From assembly GCA_025266875.1 (NCBI GenBank), contig JALLLT010000001.1, positions 1,116,001 to 1,180,000 of the forward strand: a stretch of DNA of 64,000 nucleotides, given 5' to 3'. Source of the DNA: Fennellomyces sp. T-0311. Taxonomy: Eukaryota > Mucoromycota > Mucoromycetes > Mucorales > Lichtheimiaceae. This document shows positions 35,532 to 47,728 of this stretch, in pieces. Position 1 is the stretch's first letter, and every line of letters begins with the position of its first letter. Below the pieces are notes generated by a model. It was given only the letters and a program-made list of their open reading frames with translations. It was not told the origin of the DNA and made no database searches. A program made the translations under genes and the position numbers.

Positions 35532-35539
35532 TATTGTTC

Positions 35540-38500
35540 GAAGGCCAAAGAAGATACGACATTTCGCAGCTGGCCAAAAACTTTTGTCCCGTATGATATA
35601 AGAGAAGTGTGTAAGTGCGTGCTCCGTCACATGGTCATAGGGCGTGGTCGTTCTCGTGGCTGGACAGCTTGGCTTGCGGGTAACTTTCATTGTTTTTCCG
35701 GCCATCAAACCCTTTATGGTGCATACCTGCACTCTTCACTTATCACTGCAGCCAAGTGATGCATGAATGACAACAGTGAGTGCAAAGAAACTATGGATAC
35801 ACAGTGCTACCACTAGTAACCGGAGGCTTTTTTGTATCGACTGCTCGTTTAGGCTTTTGGGAAAAACCCCTTCCCGCTTGATGATCGAGGTGTCTCAAAA
35901 AGAAAGTTTAGGGTTTTGGAAATGGCCAACTGCGTATCTGTATTTTCATATCCACCGCCATCGTTGAATTAGTAACTGCTGATAATTGGTTTATCACTTT
36001 TCGTCTGCTGATAGGACTGCCGTCTGATAGATTATCAGTTCGCACTGCAGAAACATGACGATACAAATATCGACTTTTATATAACAGTTACCCTTTTCAG
36101 TATGACGACATAGTCATGTAGACGCTTTTGCATCTGTGCAACTGGAACCAACTGCCTTCATTATGTACCGCGATACGATACCGTATCACGAAAGCCAATG
36201 ATCCTATTTGGAAAACCATATACATCGTTGTCGTTGTTCTCAGGCCACAGTGAGCTAAGAAATATTGGCGTAACTTTCATGAGAAGCACAGTGCATTTTT
36301 AACTCATGTTTATTCGGTTTTATGCTATAAATTTTTTTGGTCCCCATGGTTCGTTTGTATTTAGCTTAAACGTGTGTAAGGCTTCTTCTGAGCACTGTTC
36401 CATTGCCCCTCTATAAATGGTCAGGGGTAAATATATATTCGAGATCCTAGACCACGGTTCAAAATATACTGTGGGACCGCAATCAACAAACCTGGTGTGG
36501 GAATTTTTTGTAACGTCGTACTGGTAGTGGTCCATGTAGCACGTCAAACGGTCTTTCTTTGACGGAAAAACGTATTATCCTGCACAAATGATCCGAGGTT
36601 TTGATGCGGCGTCGTTTTATTTATAAAACGAGATTGTACCATATGTTCGTAAACAACTTAGCGTGTGCGCAGAAGGCTGATGTCGCTGTACCTTGCAATG
36701 TCACCACTGATATTGTTATGGACTGCATTGTTCTGAAAGTAGCTAAACAGATACGGAAAATGCCACGACTGACGTATTAGCAAAATAAGTGCAGCCTATT
36801 TAAAGTCATACCAAAAGTTAAGGGCCATCAGAGATTATTCTTAGTAAGTTGCTTTATATAAAGGATGCACGAATAGAAGCTGAAATAAAAATGATTCGTA
36901 TCCTGATTAATGGATGATAGCATGTAGTATATCAGCACTTATGGGTAAAGTTGGTATATATTTGCTTGTGTCAGTTTATCTTAAACATATTATTATCAAA
37001 CACAATATAGATTGATGGTATAGATACATGTCACCGGTGTCGTAGTACATACCTATTCCCAGTCAATGTCAACAGTACTATTTGGAGCTGAACCTGAAAA
37101 TCGCCAAATGAAAGATACTCGCACGACGTTGAATATAAACACTACGTCAATGTCGATGTCAGAGATACGTAACCGGGGTAAAACATCCCTTACGAGTTCA
37201 CTGGCCTGAAAGACGGCCCAAACTCAAAAATTGTCGAATGTTTATCTAAACTCGTAATTCCTTCTTTTCTTTTTTACGTACTCCAAATTAAATTCTGACG
37301 GAATAGAATTGACCTGGACGAAACGGGTACAATTTGCCATTAGAGAAACCAATTGGCCATATTTGGTGTGTGAAGGGAAAAGTCTCGTTTGTCTGACAAA
37401 GCGACAAGACGATACGTATATTAAGTAAAAATTATTTCTCCGAAGATACGTTGGAAAGAAAACGTAGTAGGTGTGTATGCACTATAAGCATTAAGAGCGC
37501 GTTCGGGTAACCACCAGAATAAAAAAAGTCGTTTTGAATCAGAAAGACTTCTTTATCAAAGTAGCCCAGTCCTACTTTTTTAAATGCGTTTTCAGAAAAA
37601 GCAATTTATTGGGCGATAGAGTCGATATTTCCAAAATGACTTCTGCATCCGAACGCGTTTTAAGTATATCTAGAGTTGCCAGACTGTCACGCACTCAGAC
37701 CGGAATGTAAAGGTACACGACTCAAATACCAGAAATGTAATGATCTGTCTGCGTTGCTACTTTAGCTTGAGGCTTCGATCAATGCAACTTGGTACAAATA
37801 AATTGTGGAGCAAGCCCCAAAAATTGGCTATTCGCTTTACAGATCCACTGAAAAGTCCTTGTATGGCATAGTATTGCCATAAAATTCTACTTGTTAATAA
37901 GTGAAAAGTCTTATCATTTAGAATAACCACTGTATTGATATAAATGCTCAACGGAAACACTTTTAAAGTATGATGTCTGTAGGTGCAGTCATCGCATTGA
38001 CTATATGTATAAGAATACGATGGAATGACACCACCCAGTAAAAGTTTTGCTTCTCAGGAATTAATGCGCTTGTATTACTATATAAACTGTGTAGATAGTA
38101 GGTTACCCTTGAGCTACGTACATATTATCCACCACAGTGCATGCACGTAGTTTTGGTGGGGAGGGTTAAAGTTCCAACTATTTTGTGGATTCACTCAACA
38201 TTGTTCTGGAAAGAAACTGTCTCATGATTCTTTACAAAGATTTTAACGCATAAATACAAGAGGGCGCTACTATTGTTGCTACGCAAATCGATTTCTTCTC
38301 TTGGTTTCAGCAGCGTGTCCGACTTGTTGGTAACGTAAGTGTGACATGGCAATGTGGTACTTCAAACAATATAGGTAATTTCGCATTCACCTTTGTAAAG
38401 CGTTTATGAGGAGTTGTAATTTATGTTGCTACTATTTAATGATTTCTATTGTTTTCTTTCAACAAATGTTCCCAATTACCCATAGCAGTATGTAGATGAT

Positions 38501-39890
38501 TCGGATAAACTATCACCGTTAATAAAACATTTTGGAGTGAAAGTTAAATGGCACTAGCGGCTTGCTTATAACGGAATATGCGATAATAATCTTGCACGTG
38601 ATAACCGACTAGCGCAATGAATATGATGGTGGGATGTTGATTTGTCGAATGCTAGATTTTTAACTTTCGGTAGTACGTATAGTTAAAGTTACGCTACTGC
38701 TCTACGTAACCATATGAAATTCGCCATCCACTTTGGAACTTACGTATGCTGGACGAGTAATATCAATGACAGCTTTATATGTAACAATTACACAATAAGA
38801 CTTCAGGTGACGATCACCTCATCGCTGATGATCTGGAAAGGCTGATAGAGGATTAATCCTTTAGACTCGGGTTGCCTCTATACAGAATCGCGTACATTAG
38901 TTCATATAATAGCAACTTCAGAAACTATCATTAACGATAATAGTGCTGGAAAAACTGTGATGGCTTGTATGTAAACGAAGCTGATTAGTTCAATGTGCAT
39001 TCCTATTTTTAAAGTATTCACAGCATTTTAATACACAACCATACTTTTCAGTACGTACAATTCACACGCTATTACAAAAGTATATAAGCTTAAACGATAG
39101 TTTGCGACAAGCGCGCACTCATCTCCTACCGGAATCACGGGCGAGAGTCCATTTTTAGAACCCCGCCTACAGTTTCTGGGATACACGGTATATGCTTACC
39201 TTGAATGTCATCACTCCCCACTTCTGCCTTTCCCCAGAAACCTTGTTTAGACTAGAATGAACAATTAATGCATCACTTTATTAGGTTACAGATCAGTGAT
39301 TTAAACTATGTTGCATCGATTACACATATCCGATCACTCGGATGAATAGAAAGAAAAACCGCAACTAAAGAAAAGTTGATGAATACCGTCAGTTGTGATG
39401 CTATACCATAGAGGGAGTTCAGAGAATCTGTAAAGCGAATTGGCATTTTTTTGGTGTTCTCCACAATTGGATTTGTACCATGTGTTACACATCAATATAT
39501 TTATAGTGCATTGACCAATGCCTCTGTTTGGGAGCGCAGATGAGAGCGATCGTGACATTTCCGGCATTTGGATCGTGTGCCTTTGCTTTCTAAAATGAGC
39601 GGTGCGACGTTTGGTAGCTATCCATATGCTTTTTCTTTTCTTAATCGAAACTGTGAACGCAGATGAGACAGCCAAGAAGCAGCTTGTTTTGTCTCAAACG
39701 CCCTCCGGATAAACGGTCTGACCTTGGCATGACGGTGGTTGTTTTTGTCAGACTAATGAGGCATTTTCCATCTGTCCAAAAAAGGCCAATCGCTGTATGT
39801 GCTTATTGTTTACAACAGGCAGAACAATATACCAACGTGATGTGTAACATCAAATAGCGGTCTAATCAGGTTGGGGAACATGATACTCCC
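35540..39890. other. Gene-poor AT-rich region
   Basis: No recognisable gene in 4.3 kb. Contains one Harbinger-like MITE (37495-37660). A minus-strand ORF (39334-39675) and adjacent frames carry a C-x2-C-like phrase (CRKCHDRSH) that may be transposase debris, but it is too short to assign. Confidence 0.4.
37495..37660. mobile_element. PIF/Harbinger-like MITE
   Basis: 166 bp with inverted termini GAGCGCGTTCGG at the left and AAACGCGTTCGG at the right (read inward), flanked by direct TAA on both sides (37492-37494, 37661-37663). No coding capacity. Harbinger assignment rests on the TAA duplication and GCG-rich tip. Confidence 0.55.
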
Positions 39891-39893
39891 ACT

Positions 39894-41379
39894 ATGGCAA
39901 CACAAAAAGTTTCTTTTAAATTCCTTCAGTTGGGGCATCGTTCCTTTGTTTCCCTTTCTCTTTCTCAAAAAATGAAAACCTTAGGTAATTCTATCCGACG
40001 AGTACCACCTGCAGCAGCCATCAAAATCCTTCGCCGCGGCTTTGTGCTGCCAACGCCGGCCGCACGTCTCATCTTCAAAGATATTCTAAAGCCAGAAAAG
40101 TGGCACCGCAAATGGATCTACAAAGTGCCCTGGAACCAGTCGTGGTGGGGCGGCTGGATTGGTGAGAACGTCAGCAAACTAGACCACGAGGGGATGATGG
40201 AACGGGTTCGACAAGCAGATATTGTGTTCTTTAATGTTCATGGTATGTTAACTCTTTTGGCTGGTGGGAATCGAAAAACTAACGCCACTTGAAAGGTGGA
40301 GGCTTCCGGATTGGCAAATACAACATGTTCATGGACACCTATATCCAGTGGCTGCGCACTCTCAAGGTCAAATTCAACGTAAACGCTGTGATCATGTCGG
40401 TTGAGCACAGGTAACAAAGTAATATAAACCGAAGTACCCGTGTGGTTACTGACGTACAAATCTCAGACTATCTCCAGAGTACAAGTATCCAAGCGCAACG
40501 GAAGACGTGGTACACGCATACGATCATCTAGTCAACGAACTTAAAGTCGATCCTGCCAAAATTATCGCTATTGGTGGCTCGAGCGGTGCCGCCGTCATTC
40601 TCGAAATGCTCTTCATTACCCATGACCCATCAATGTTTGAGATTTCGGTTGACACAGATGCAGGCGAATCAACAGATGCCCTCGCCCCTGAACTACCTCG
40701 ACCAGCATCGCTGATCATTAGCTCGCCCATTGTCACAGATCAGACTACGTCTGAATCATGGCGAACAAACACGAAATACGACTATATTAGCCAGTTCACC
40801 GCCAAAAAGATCATTGATGAATATTTCGACGAGTCAACCGCTGATCTGCCACCTGGTGCCAGTCGACTCCTCGGCATTGCTGATCTTCAGACCGGTTATA
40901 ACGCCTTCTTACCACAGACGCTCTTATTCGTTGGTAACAAAGAGGTATTGCGCGACGATGTTTTGGATTTTGCCCACAAAGCTGAGCAAGACGGCGTGCC
41001 GTGGGAAACGATATGTGAAGAGGCTGTGCATGATTGGTTCAATGTCAGAGAGGTCGTCAAGGATAAGAAAATCTTAGAACGTGCCGATGATATCTTTGCG
41101 GACTTTTGCTACAGAACCGTCATTGGTCCTCGCCACGCAGAGGAACGGTCGTTCCGACGCGCCAGTGAAGGCCTGGCTGCCGTACCAGAAGAACCACAGG
41201 ATGATGTAACTTACGATGACTCGTCTTCAGAAGATGAGTTCCACGAGGCACTTACCATGAGCTACGACTCGAATCAGTCAACCGCCACAGCAATCACAGA
41301 AGATACGTCTTCTACATCCACTCCCTCTACGACATCTTCTTCCAACAAGAAGAAGTCAACAATGACAATCTATGTATAA
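39894..41379 (+). CDS. HSL-family alpha/beta hydrolase (esterase/lipase-like)
   Basis: Three exons: 39894-40242, 40296-40410 and 40467-41379; introns 53 and 56 nt. 458 aa. The oxyanion-hole HGGGF is at about 116-120 and is created by splicing of intron 1. The nucleophile elbow is GGSSG (S193). VGNKEVLRDD carries the likely catalytic Asp and EAVHDW the His, completing a hormone-sensitive-lipase-type triad. EHRLSPEYKYP is the conserved family motif after HGGG. About 100 C-terminal residues are acidic then Ser/Thr-rich and look disordered. A second in-frame ATG at 39972 would remove 26 residues. Substrate unknown; steryl or short acyl esters are usual for the family. Confidence 0.9.
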
Positions 41380-42354
41380 GACTTATCGATTAATAACTAT
41401 TTATTGAATATACCTTTCTGTACATACCTATATTAAAAACTTTCCGATTTATTTATTCAATAGCACTTTGTACATTTTACTTGCTAACTGATTGTTTATA
41501 CCTATAGCAACATAAACCATTAGTAAGGGTTACGAGTCGCTTTTCATTACTTTACTATTAAGTAACTGCCCGCTACAAATAGGTCAACAAGCAAACGCCC
41601 ATATTTCCTCGAAATAATTAGTAATTGCGCCACATCACCTGTATCTGTATCCCTTGACAGTGTGAAATAAGTTCACGCGCACAAGGACTCTGACTCATGA
41701 TGGGTTTGAAAGTGGTCGTTTCAATTCCGGATTTCAATAGCTTTCGCTGTTATCTTTGCTACGGTGACTTCGTCTACCATATCTTAATTACTCAAGAGTA
41801 GTTATATAGATCATGGGATTAACTATGCTACAACGTTGTATACTTTGCGATATTTTTTATGCCTCAAAACCGATTTGTTAATATCACGATCTACATAGCT
41901 GACCATCATCCTCGACTTTCTTTATTTTTCAAGCTATGAATTTGCTAAAGATTTCCAGTGGGAGTTATCCATGTCCTTCAAGAAGCACATGGATTCCTCG
42001 AACAAAGTATATACGCACTAGCAGGACATACAGGATAAAGTTGGGGTTTCTTAAATGACATTCTTAGTGAACGCTCGCTGTCTCAGCTTTCCGCTCTTGC
42101 CTGTCCCGTTTAAAGAATTAGACATGGAAAACCTGCCCGGCAGCAGGGAGAAGGAGGACGACAGAAGAAAAATATATAAGGCTGAAAAAAAAGTGAATAA
42201 GAAACAATAGAGCAATTATTAGTAGGGGACACAAAGTAAAGTCGGAAGGAAGCGGTACATTTCCATTACAATTACTAAGAGTTATGAAAAAAAATCTTTT
42301 TTTTGTCTTTCCTTTTTTTTTGGGGGGGGGGGAAACAAGGTGCGACGTAGATTA

Positions 42355-42670
42355 CAGTAACACCGGCGCCGGAGGAGGCATTACAAGCTACACCTTCAAC
42401 CGTCCCAGGAAGCCGTACATAATTATGTGGAATCCAGAGTATTCATAACACTTCCCTTCTTCATTTTGGTTTTTCCACCTGCACTGTTCTCTGTATATGT
42501 TTTTCCTTCGTTCATTTTCTATATCAACCTGCCTTTTTTCACATTCTGGGTTTTTTTTCAGGCACGGTCTCTGTACATCTCTGTCTTTATCTTAAACCTA
42601 GTACCGCAAGGAAGAGATCATATATCTATAGGAGTAGGTCTAATATCTTCCACATTAAATATATAGCTTT
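42355..42670 (+). repeat. Diverged coding repeat, copy 2
   Basis: Reads TPAPEEALQATPST in one plus frame, matching EPAPEEALQDQVYT of copy 1 (24784-25290). It is followed by the same downstream order: a T-rich tract, ATATCAACCT, GTACCGCAAG, ATCTATAGG. Stops interrupt the frame. Upstream flanks differ, so this is a dispersed, not segmental, repeat. Confidence 0.4.
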
Positions 42671-42950
42671 TTAACTAGATTACAGTGATATTGGAGTCAG
42701 AGGCTCCATCCACTCAATGTGTGCTTTGCCATGTTGATCAGGAGGTGTTGTACTGTGGCTTCGGTTCGGATTGCAGTGTTGGTCAAACGTTTCAAGTAGT
42801 GCGCATAGTCCTGGCCAGAAGATCTTCCAATAGTCAGATCTTGATTTGGAGCGAGGTGATGATTTTAGTAAACGGTTGAGAATGTGTGACATAGGATCAT
42901 CGACAGTCAATGGCAGGCAGAGTTTGCGATGGACTTGAGAGCAGGATATA

Positions 42951-43098
42951 CAGTGGTCCCCCGATTTTTCCTAAGCGGATGGAACGCCAAAAACCGAGTA
43001 AAAAGCGAGGTAATGTAGATATAAAAGTCGAGCGGATAGTATTCTCAGATCTGGGTAAAACGCGAGGATGAGGGGAAAACGAGGGAGGGGGTTCACTA
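42951..43098. mobile_element. pogo/Tigger-like MITE
   Basis: 148 bp, left end CAGTGGTCCCCCGATTTTTCC, inverted right end TAGTGAACCCCCTCCC, each flanked by TA (42949-42950 and 43099-43100). Interior is purine-rich and non-coding. The termini resemble the CAGT-gtcCCCC ends of pogo-group elements; distinct from the 28983 element. Confidence 0.5.
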
Positions 43099-43972
43099 TA
43101 TTTAAATTTGGCATAGGTTAAGCTTGATTTCGCCTCTTAATAAAACTTGAAATCGATAGGTTCTGTTTAGGTAATACTTTGAGTAAAGTTTGTGCTATAT
43201 ACGTACATGCACGTTCAACTTGAGAAAACTATCTGATTGAACATGTTTACAATTTTACATATCTCTTCGTCTTTATATTGAGCGCTGAAGGCTTCCGATA
43301 TTCAGCGGTATGGCATTGTAGAAGTATAAGCATAAACACTTTTGGTAAGACTTTACATTATGAAGGATCGGTATACATATCCAATACTTGATACCGCTAG
43401 AGAGCTCATGTAGTGCATCATGCTTCTTTCCGATAAGCATAAATGATATTTAAAATGATTACCGTGGCTTTAAAGACGATGAGCTAAACAGTTGTCGAAA
43501 TAAAGTATTTACTAGCAGCGGAATATTCCAAAACATTTTTGCCGAAGGCGTACATAAAAATGTATTCTCACATGCTCGATAGCGTATCTGTAGAATTTAT
43601 ATGTAGCGAATTATCAGTGGCTCTTTACTAACATTACGCTATTATAGCATGATACGTATTAGGAGCACTTCCTTGCTTCTGTAGTTCATCGATCACCTTT
43701 ACTAAAGGTACTTGCTAATATACTGGATTTGTAAGTCTATGAGTCATTTCTCTAGGTGAGACTTCCATTTTGTCGATGTCACTAGCATCAGAAGCCGCTA
43801 TTATTATTCACATAAACAAGTTAGTAAGTTGATGCAACCAAAATAAACTTTGGGGATCATCGCGGACTTCCCAATTACAGAAAAACTTTACATTCTCTTT
43901 TCTTGAGGATGATTGAATATCTCGTGTTACGTTTCAGAAAATTGTCGAGAAATTACAATGAACTTTAAATGC

Positions 43973-43981
43973 TATATAAAA
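43973..43981 (+). promoter_or_regulatory. TATA box of SDR gene 1
   Basis: TATATAAAA lies about 50 nt before the ATG at 44027. Similar TATA boxes at a similar distance precede the other SDR copies. Confidence 0.55.
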
Positions 43982-44026
43982 GGCCGAGTTTATATATTTG
44001 GCGGAGGTATACACATCAATTATGCT

Positions 44027-44959
44027 ATGGCTCAAATACCTAAAAAGAGCAGCAAGACCGTCTTGATCACTGGCGCAACAAGTGGTCTGGGAAGACTAGC
44101 AGCCCAACGGTTCCTTTCGGAAGGTCATACTGTGGTGATTACTGGACGAACTTCCCGTCGACTTGATGAAATCATTGAATGGCTACAGCTCCCAGCTTCT
44201 GCTCAAGCGCGACTTCATACAATTGTCCTTGATCTCGATAGTCTGTCATCTATCCGACAAGCAGTGGAGTCTTTCAAGGCCCTCAATCTTCCACTTGACG
44301 TTTTGATTAACAATGCTGGTCGCACATCTGTGAGCCATGAATTTGTTGCCGATACTACCGATGTAGAGAAAACAGTATTTGTCAACGCAGTTGCGCCGTG
44401 GTATCTATCCATGTTGATGAAGCCATTGATGCATCCAGGTGGTCGAATCTTATTTGTCACCTCTAATTACCACGATCCAAAAGCCAAAGGTCCTTTCTCT
44501 ACAATAAGTAATGGGCCACTGAACGACCCCAACCTTTTCAATATCCTCGACGGCAGAAAAAATTTTGATACCTTGGGATACTACAAGGTTAGCAAGTTGG
44601 CAGTCATCTGGGTTGCCTTTCAAATGGCACAAGAGTCGTCGGATTTGAACGTTTTCGCGTTTTGTCCAGGCTTTGTACCTATTACGGATTTGAATCGCCA
44701 GCAGCCTTGGATCCTTCGTGCCGCCCAGAAGTACATCCTTCGCTATATTTCTTCGACCGCTGTATCACCTCAACAAAGTATTTCCGAATACCTGTACTAC
44801 GCCACCAGTGATGAACTCGCTCATCTCACTGGAGAATATTTTGAACACGGTAAAAGGGCAAAAAGCTCGAAGCGATCCCAAAACATAGATGAAGCAATCA
44901 AATTTTGGAATCTAGCGTGCGAGATTTGTAATACACCCGAATATGTTCACAAACAGTAA
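44027..44959 (+). CDS. Short-chain dehydrogenase/reductase 1 (WWOX/retinol-dehydrogenase-like)
   Basis: Single exon, 310 aa. I chose the ATG at 44027 because it follows the TATA box by about 50 nt and immediately precedes the Rossmann start; upstream in-frame codons are leader. NAD(P) motif TGATSGLG, GRTSRR (arginine suggests NADP preference, inferred), INNAG structural motif, catalytic serine in FVTSNYHD and YYKVSK (YxxxK). The C-terminus FWNLACEICNTPEY is shared by all copies here. First of a same-strand array with genes at 47729 and 53848 and two dead copies. Substrate unknown; relatives act on retinoids, lipids or xenobiotic carbonyls. Confidence 0.9.
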   Translation: MAQIPKKSSKTVLITGATSGLGRLAAQRFLSEGHTVVITGRTSRRLDEIIEWLQLPASAQARLHTIVLDLDSLSSIRQAVESFKALNLPLDVLINNAGRTSVSHEFVADTTDVEKTVFVNAVAPWYLSMLMKPLMHPGGRILFVTSNYHDPKAKGPFSTISNGPLNDPNLFNILDGRKNFDTLGYYKVSKLAVIWVAFQMAQESSDLNVFAFCPGFVPITDLNRQQPWILRAAQKYILRYISSTAVSPQQSISEYLYYATSDELAHLTGEYFEHGKRAKSSKRSQNIDEAIKFWNLACEICNTPEYVHKQ

Positions 44960-46173
44960 TTGTCTGTAGTGGAGCTCAACTTGCAACTCTCTTATGATTA
45001 TTATAACAATAAACATCAACTTTAGATATATTATCAGTTTATTGTCGACGTTTTGTATATATCAAGATACACAAGTTGCAGCTCTGTGTTTGTAATTTAT
45101 ATATACGTATTCAAAATGACAAAACAAACTAGGCTGTTTGCTACATGTGGCCGGGATTTTCGCCGGATATGCACTCTTAATCAAGTAAGTGTTCAGCCAT
45201 GTACTACCCTTTGCAGATGTACGAAAACTTTGTGCTACTTTTTTCATAAACACTCGCTTTGATAACAGATTCTGTATCAAAATTGTACATAGCAACTACT
45301 ATAATATATTACATAGTATCAGTGAGCAAGCTTGTTGCCTTTGATTTGTAAGTAGTATGTACATCAAAGTGTAGATGGAGCTTTCATCAAATGGATGACA
45401 TGCTCTTACCATTTCGCCGCAGAAAGCAACCTAGGAACAAAGTTCCCAGTATAACTACGCTACGTATGTACATAATTGCTTCTCTTTTGTCAATATTATG
45501 GTGTCGTATTACTTACGCTAGAGGCTACTGTATGTAGTATTGCTTTTGTAGCATTGAGTACAAAAAATACAAGCATAAAATTTCTGTCACTACCTTTTGT
45601 AGATGAGATGCATGTGTACGTAACTTTATATCTACCCACTATAAAAAGAAAAACGGGGCTATGGCCACCATTTAAGGAGTTCTATACAAAATATAAAAGT
45701 TCTTATAGAATTGCTTCGTCTGCCTGTCCACATCGCTTTCGCTGTCATGGACGCCACGTTACACTAAATCAATCACAGAGTATGTATAGAATGCTATTAG
45801 CAGAGCTTCAAACCTAAACTCATTCTAAAGCTTTATATATATATTTACGTATCTAACATAATTTTGTTGCACAGGCAATTGTTTACGAGCAGGAGTTCCG
45901 GAATGTCTTCGCGCCGTCACAAAGTCAGCTTGTCGGATACTTTAGGGACACGGAATTGATTTATAAGACGATGTTACTATTTTGAAACAATGTCCTCCAA
46001 AGGTGTTAAATAAATGACTCATAAGCGAGGCGTATACTTTTATGTCAGCTGGCCCTTGCACGGTAATAAGACAAATACAGCCGAAATTACTAATTTAGCA
46101 TCCTTAACCTTGTGAAACGCGGGCAAAAAAGTATTTATATAGTTCATATTTCCTTTGATGCTAACAAGTAGAA
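44960..46173. other. Intergenic between SDR 1 and the GST-like gene
   Basis: AT-rich. A 113-codon ORF (45476-45817) and an exon-like open stretch after an acceptor at 45874 (AIVYEQEFRNVFAP) look vaguely coding but cannot be joined; probably remnants. Confidence 0.3.
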
Positions 46174-47091
46174 ATGGCTCATATAATTCTTTATGATATT
46201 CGGCTGCCTGGTGACCCAGAACTTATTTGGTCCCCAAATACTAGTAAGACACGTTATGCACTGAATTATAAGGTACTACTTGAAATTAGACAACAAGTCA
46301 TTCCTTAGTCGAAAATTCTAGGGTATTCCTTATAAAGTAATCTGGCTGACATACCCTGAAGTGCGTTCAGAAATTCCAAAGATCACGTAGGTCCAACGAA
46401 CCAAAAAGATATCTGGTGATCCTTAACTTATATTTCTTCCACAGGAAGAGCGATCGTGCGCCAACTGTTCCTGTTATCGTTGACTTACTCCATGGCGACA
46501 AAGTGATTCAAGATTCATGGAAGATTGCGTAAGTGTAACTCGACAAGGTGGCAGTTTTTTCGTTTGTTAAACAAAAATCACAGAAAATACCTCGAAGAAG
46601 CCTATCCAAACACACCAAGTTTGTTTAATAGCAATGCTGGTGTCCACTTATTCTTTCACAACTACCTCACAGACAACCTTTTATGGGTCATAGTCAGGCT
46701 TACTGTTTTAAGCTTGATGGACAAAACGGATGAGGACAAGGACTACTTCAGAAGAACTCGAGAAGATTTTCTTGGAATGACTTTGGAAGAGTATGCCGGT
46801 GATGAAGAAGGGAACGGAAAACAAATGACAGCGTATTTGGAGCCGATCGGGAAAGTATTCAAGGTTTACCCTTATATAAGTGGTACCCAAGGTAAGGGTG
46901 AAAAAATGACGACGATGATTCTTATTAATCCCTAAATATAATTAGTGGGCTACGCGGATATTACCCTCGCATCATATTTTCGTATGCTTATTGCGTGCCG
47001 TCCTGACTTGTTCAATGCCTGGGTGATAAATGACGTCAAAGCTGGAGGATCATTGAAAGCCTGGTGGAAGCGGATGGGAAATTATATGTAA
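46174..47091 (+). CDS. Glutathione S-transferase-like protein
   Basis: Five exons: 46174-46272, 46322-46386, 46445-46528, 46584-46891 and 46946-47091; coding length 702 nt, 233 aa. The start MAHIILYDIRLP leads to WSPNTSKTRYALNYKGIPYKVIWLTYPEV, the thioredoxin-like N-domain pattern of fungal GSTs of the UstS type, with TVPVIVD before the cis-proline region and VIQDSWKIAKYLEEAYP closing the domain. The C-domain is helical and ends WWKRMGNYM. Family enzymes conjugate or transfer glutathione to electrophiles, or act in secondary metabolism. Sits inside the SDR array on the same strand, suggesting a shared detoxification theme (inferred). Its introns contrast with the intronless SDR neighbours. 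Confidence 0.87.
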
Positions 47092-47683
47092 ATCGAGCTC
47101 CATTCCGTGAAGCAAATCATTTGCCTTCATGTAAATAATCGAATAGAATATTATTTACATATATACTGGATTCACTAATATATACTTAGTATAGAGTCCA
47201 AAATGTACACTTCGTCAATAATTAACCAGTTTTTATCAGAAGTTTGTTGCTGAAGAAGGTCATTTGGAAGACAAAACGTCATAATACCTTAGTTCGCCAT
47301 GTTTCGTGTTGGCTCTCAATCTAGGCGGCCATTTTCCAAGCGAATTCGTCTGTCTCTAAAGCCAACCGTTATGAACATCTATAGACCTTGACTGACCAAA
47401 TATGATTGTGTATGTAAGCGCAACATTACGCAACAATACTTAATGAGTAATGACATATGATGCTATTTTAACTACTAGTCGATGTAGTAATAGGAACGTA
47501 AAGAAGTTGAGCAGAGCTGACTCGCTGTTTTTCTAAAAAGCCAAATTTGATTAGTTTGGCATTGAACGCGTCAGCACTTCTTCACTTTTTAAAGTGAATC
47601 AAAGCAAATAAGAAACTTCCTAAAATAGAAGGCTACACATCATCGTCTTTCCATAGGAGTATGCACATACATAATTTACAAGT
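47092..47683. other. Intergenic, no gene
   Basis: AT-rich and without recognisable ORFs. A TATA-like AATATAAATA at about 47685-47694 precedes SDR gene 2 by about 40 nt. Confidence 0.45.
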
Positions 47684-47728
47684 AAATATAAATACTTAAA
47701 GAGCTTAAAGCTATTTTATATCTAAAGC

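Larger units (their letters stand above)
41380..43970. other. Intergenic with repeats
   Basis: Contains a poly-T/poly-G tract (about 42296-42331), copy 2 of the coding repeat (42355-42670), a minus-strand 76-aa ORF of unknown origin (42680-42910), and a pogo-like MITE (42951-43098). No intact gene seen. Confidence 0.4.

Noticed and set aside
35433..35759. Plus 108-codon ORF
   Set aside because: Antisense of Yippee exon 1.
39334..39675. Possible transposase zinc motif (CRKCHDRSH) on the minus strand
   Set aside because: Only one short cysteine pair in a broken frame; too little to assign.
45476..46010. Exon-like open stretches between SDR 1 and GST
   Set aside because: Could not be connected by splice sites into a protein of any recognisable kind.
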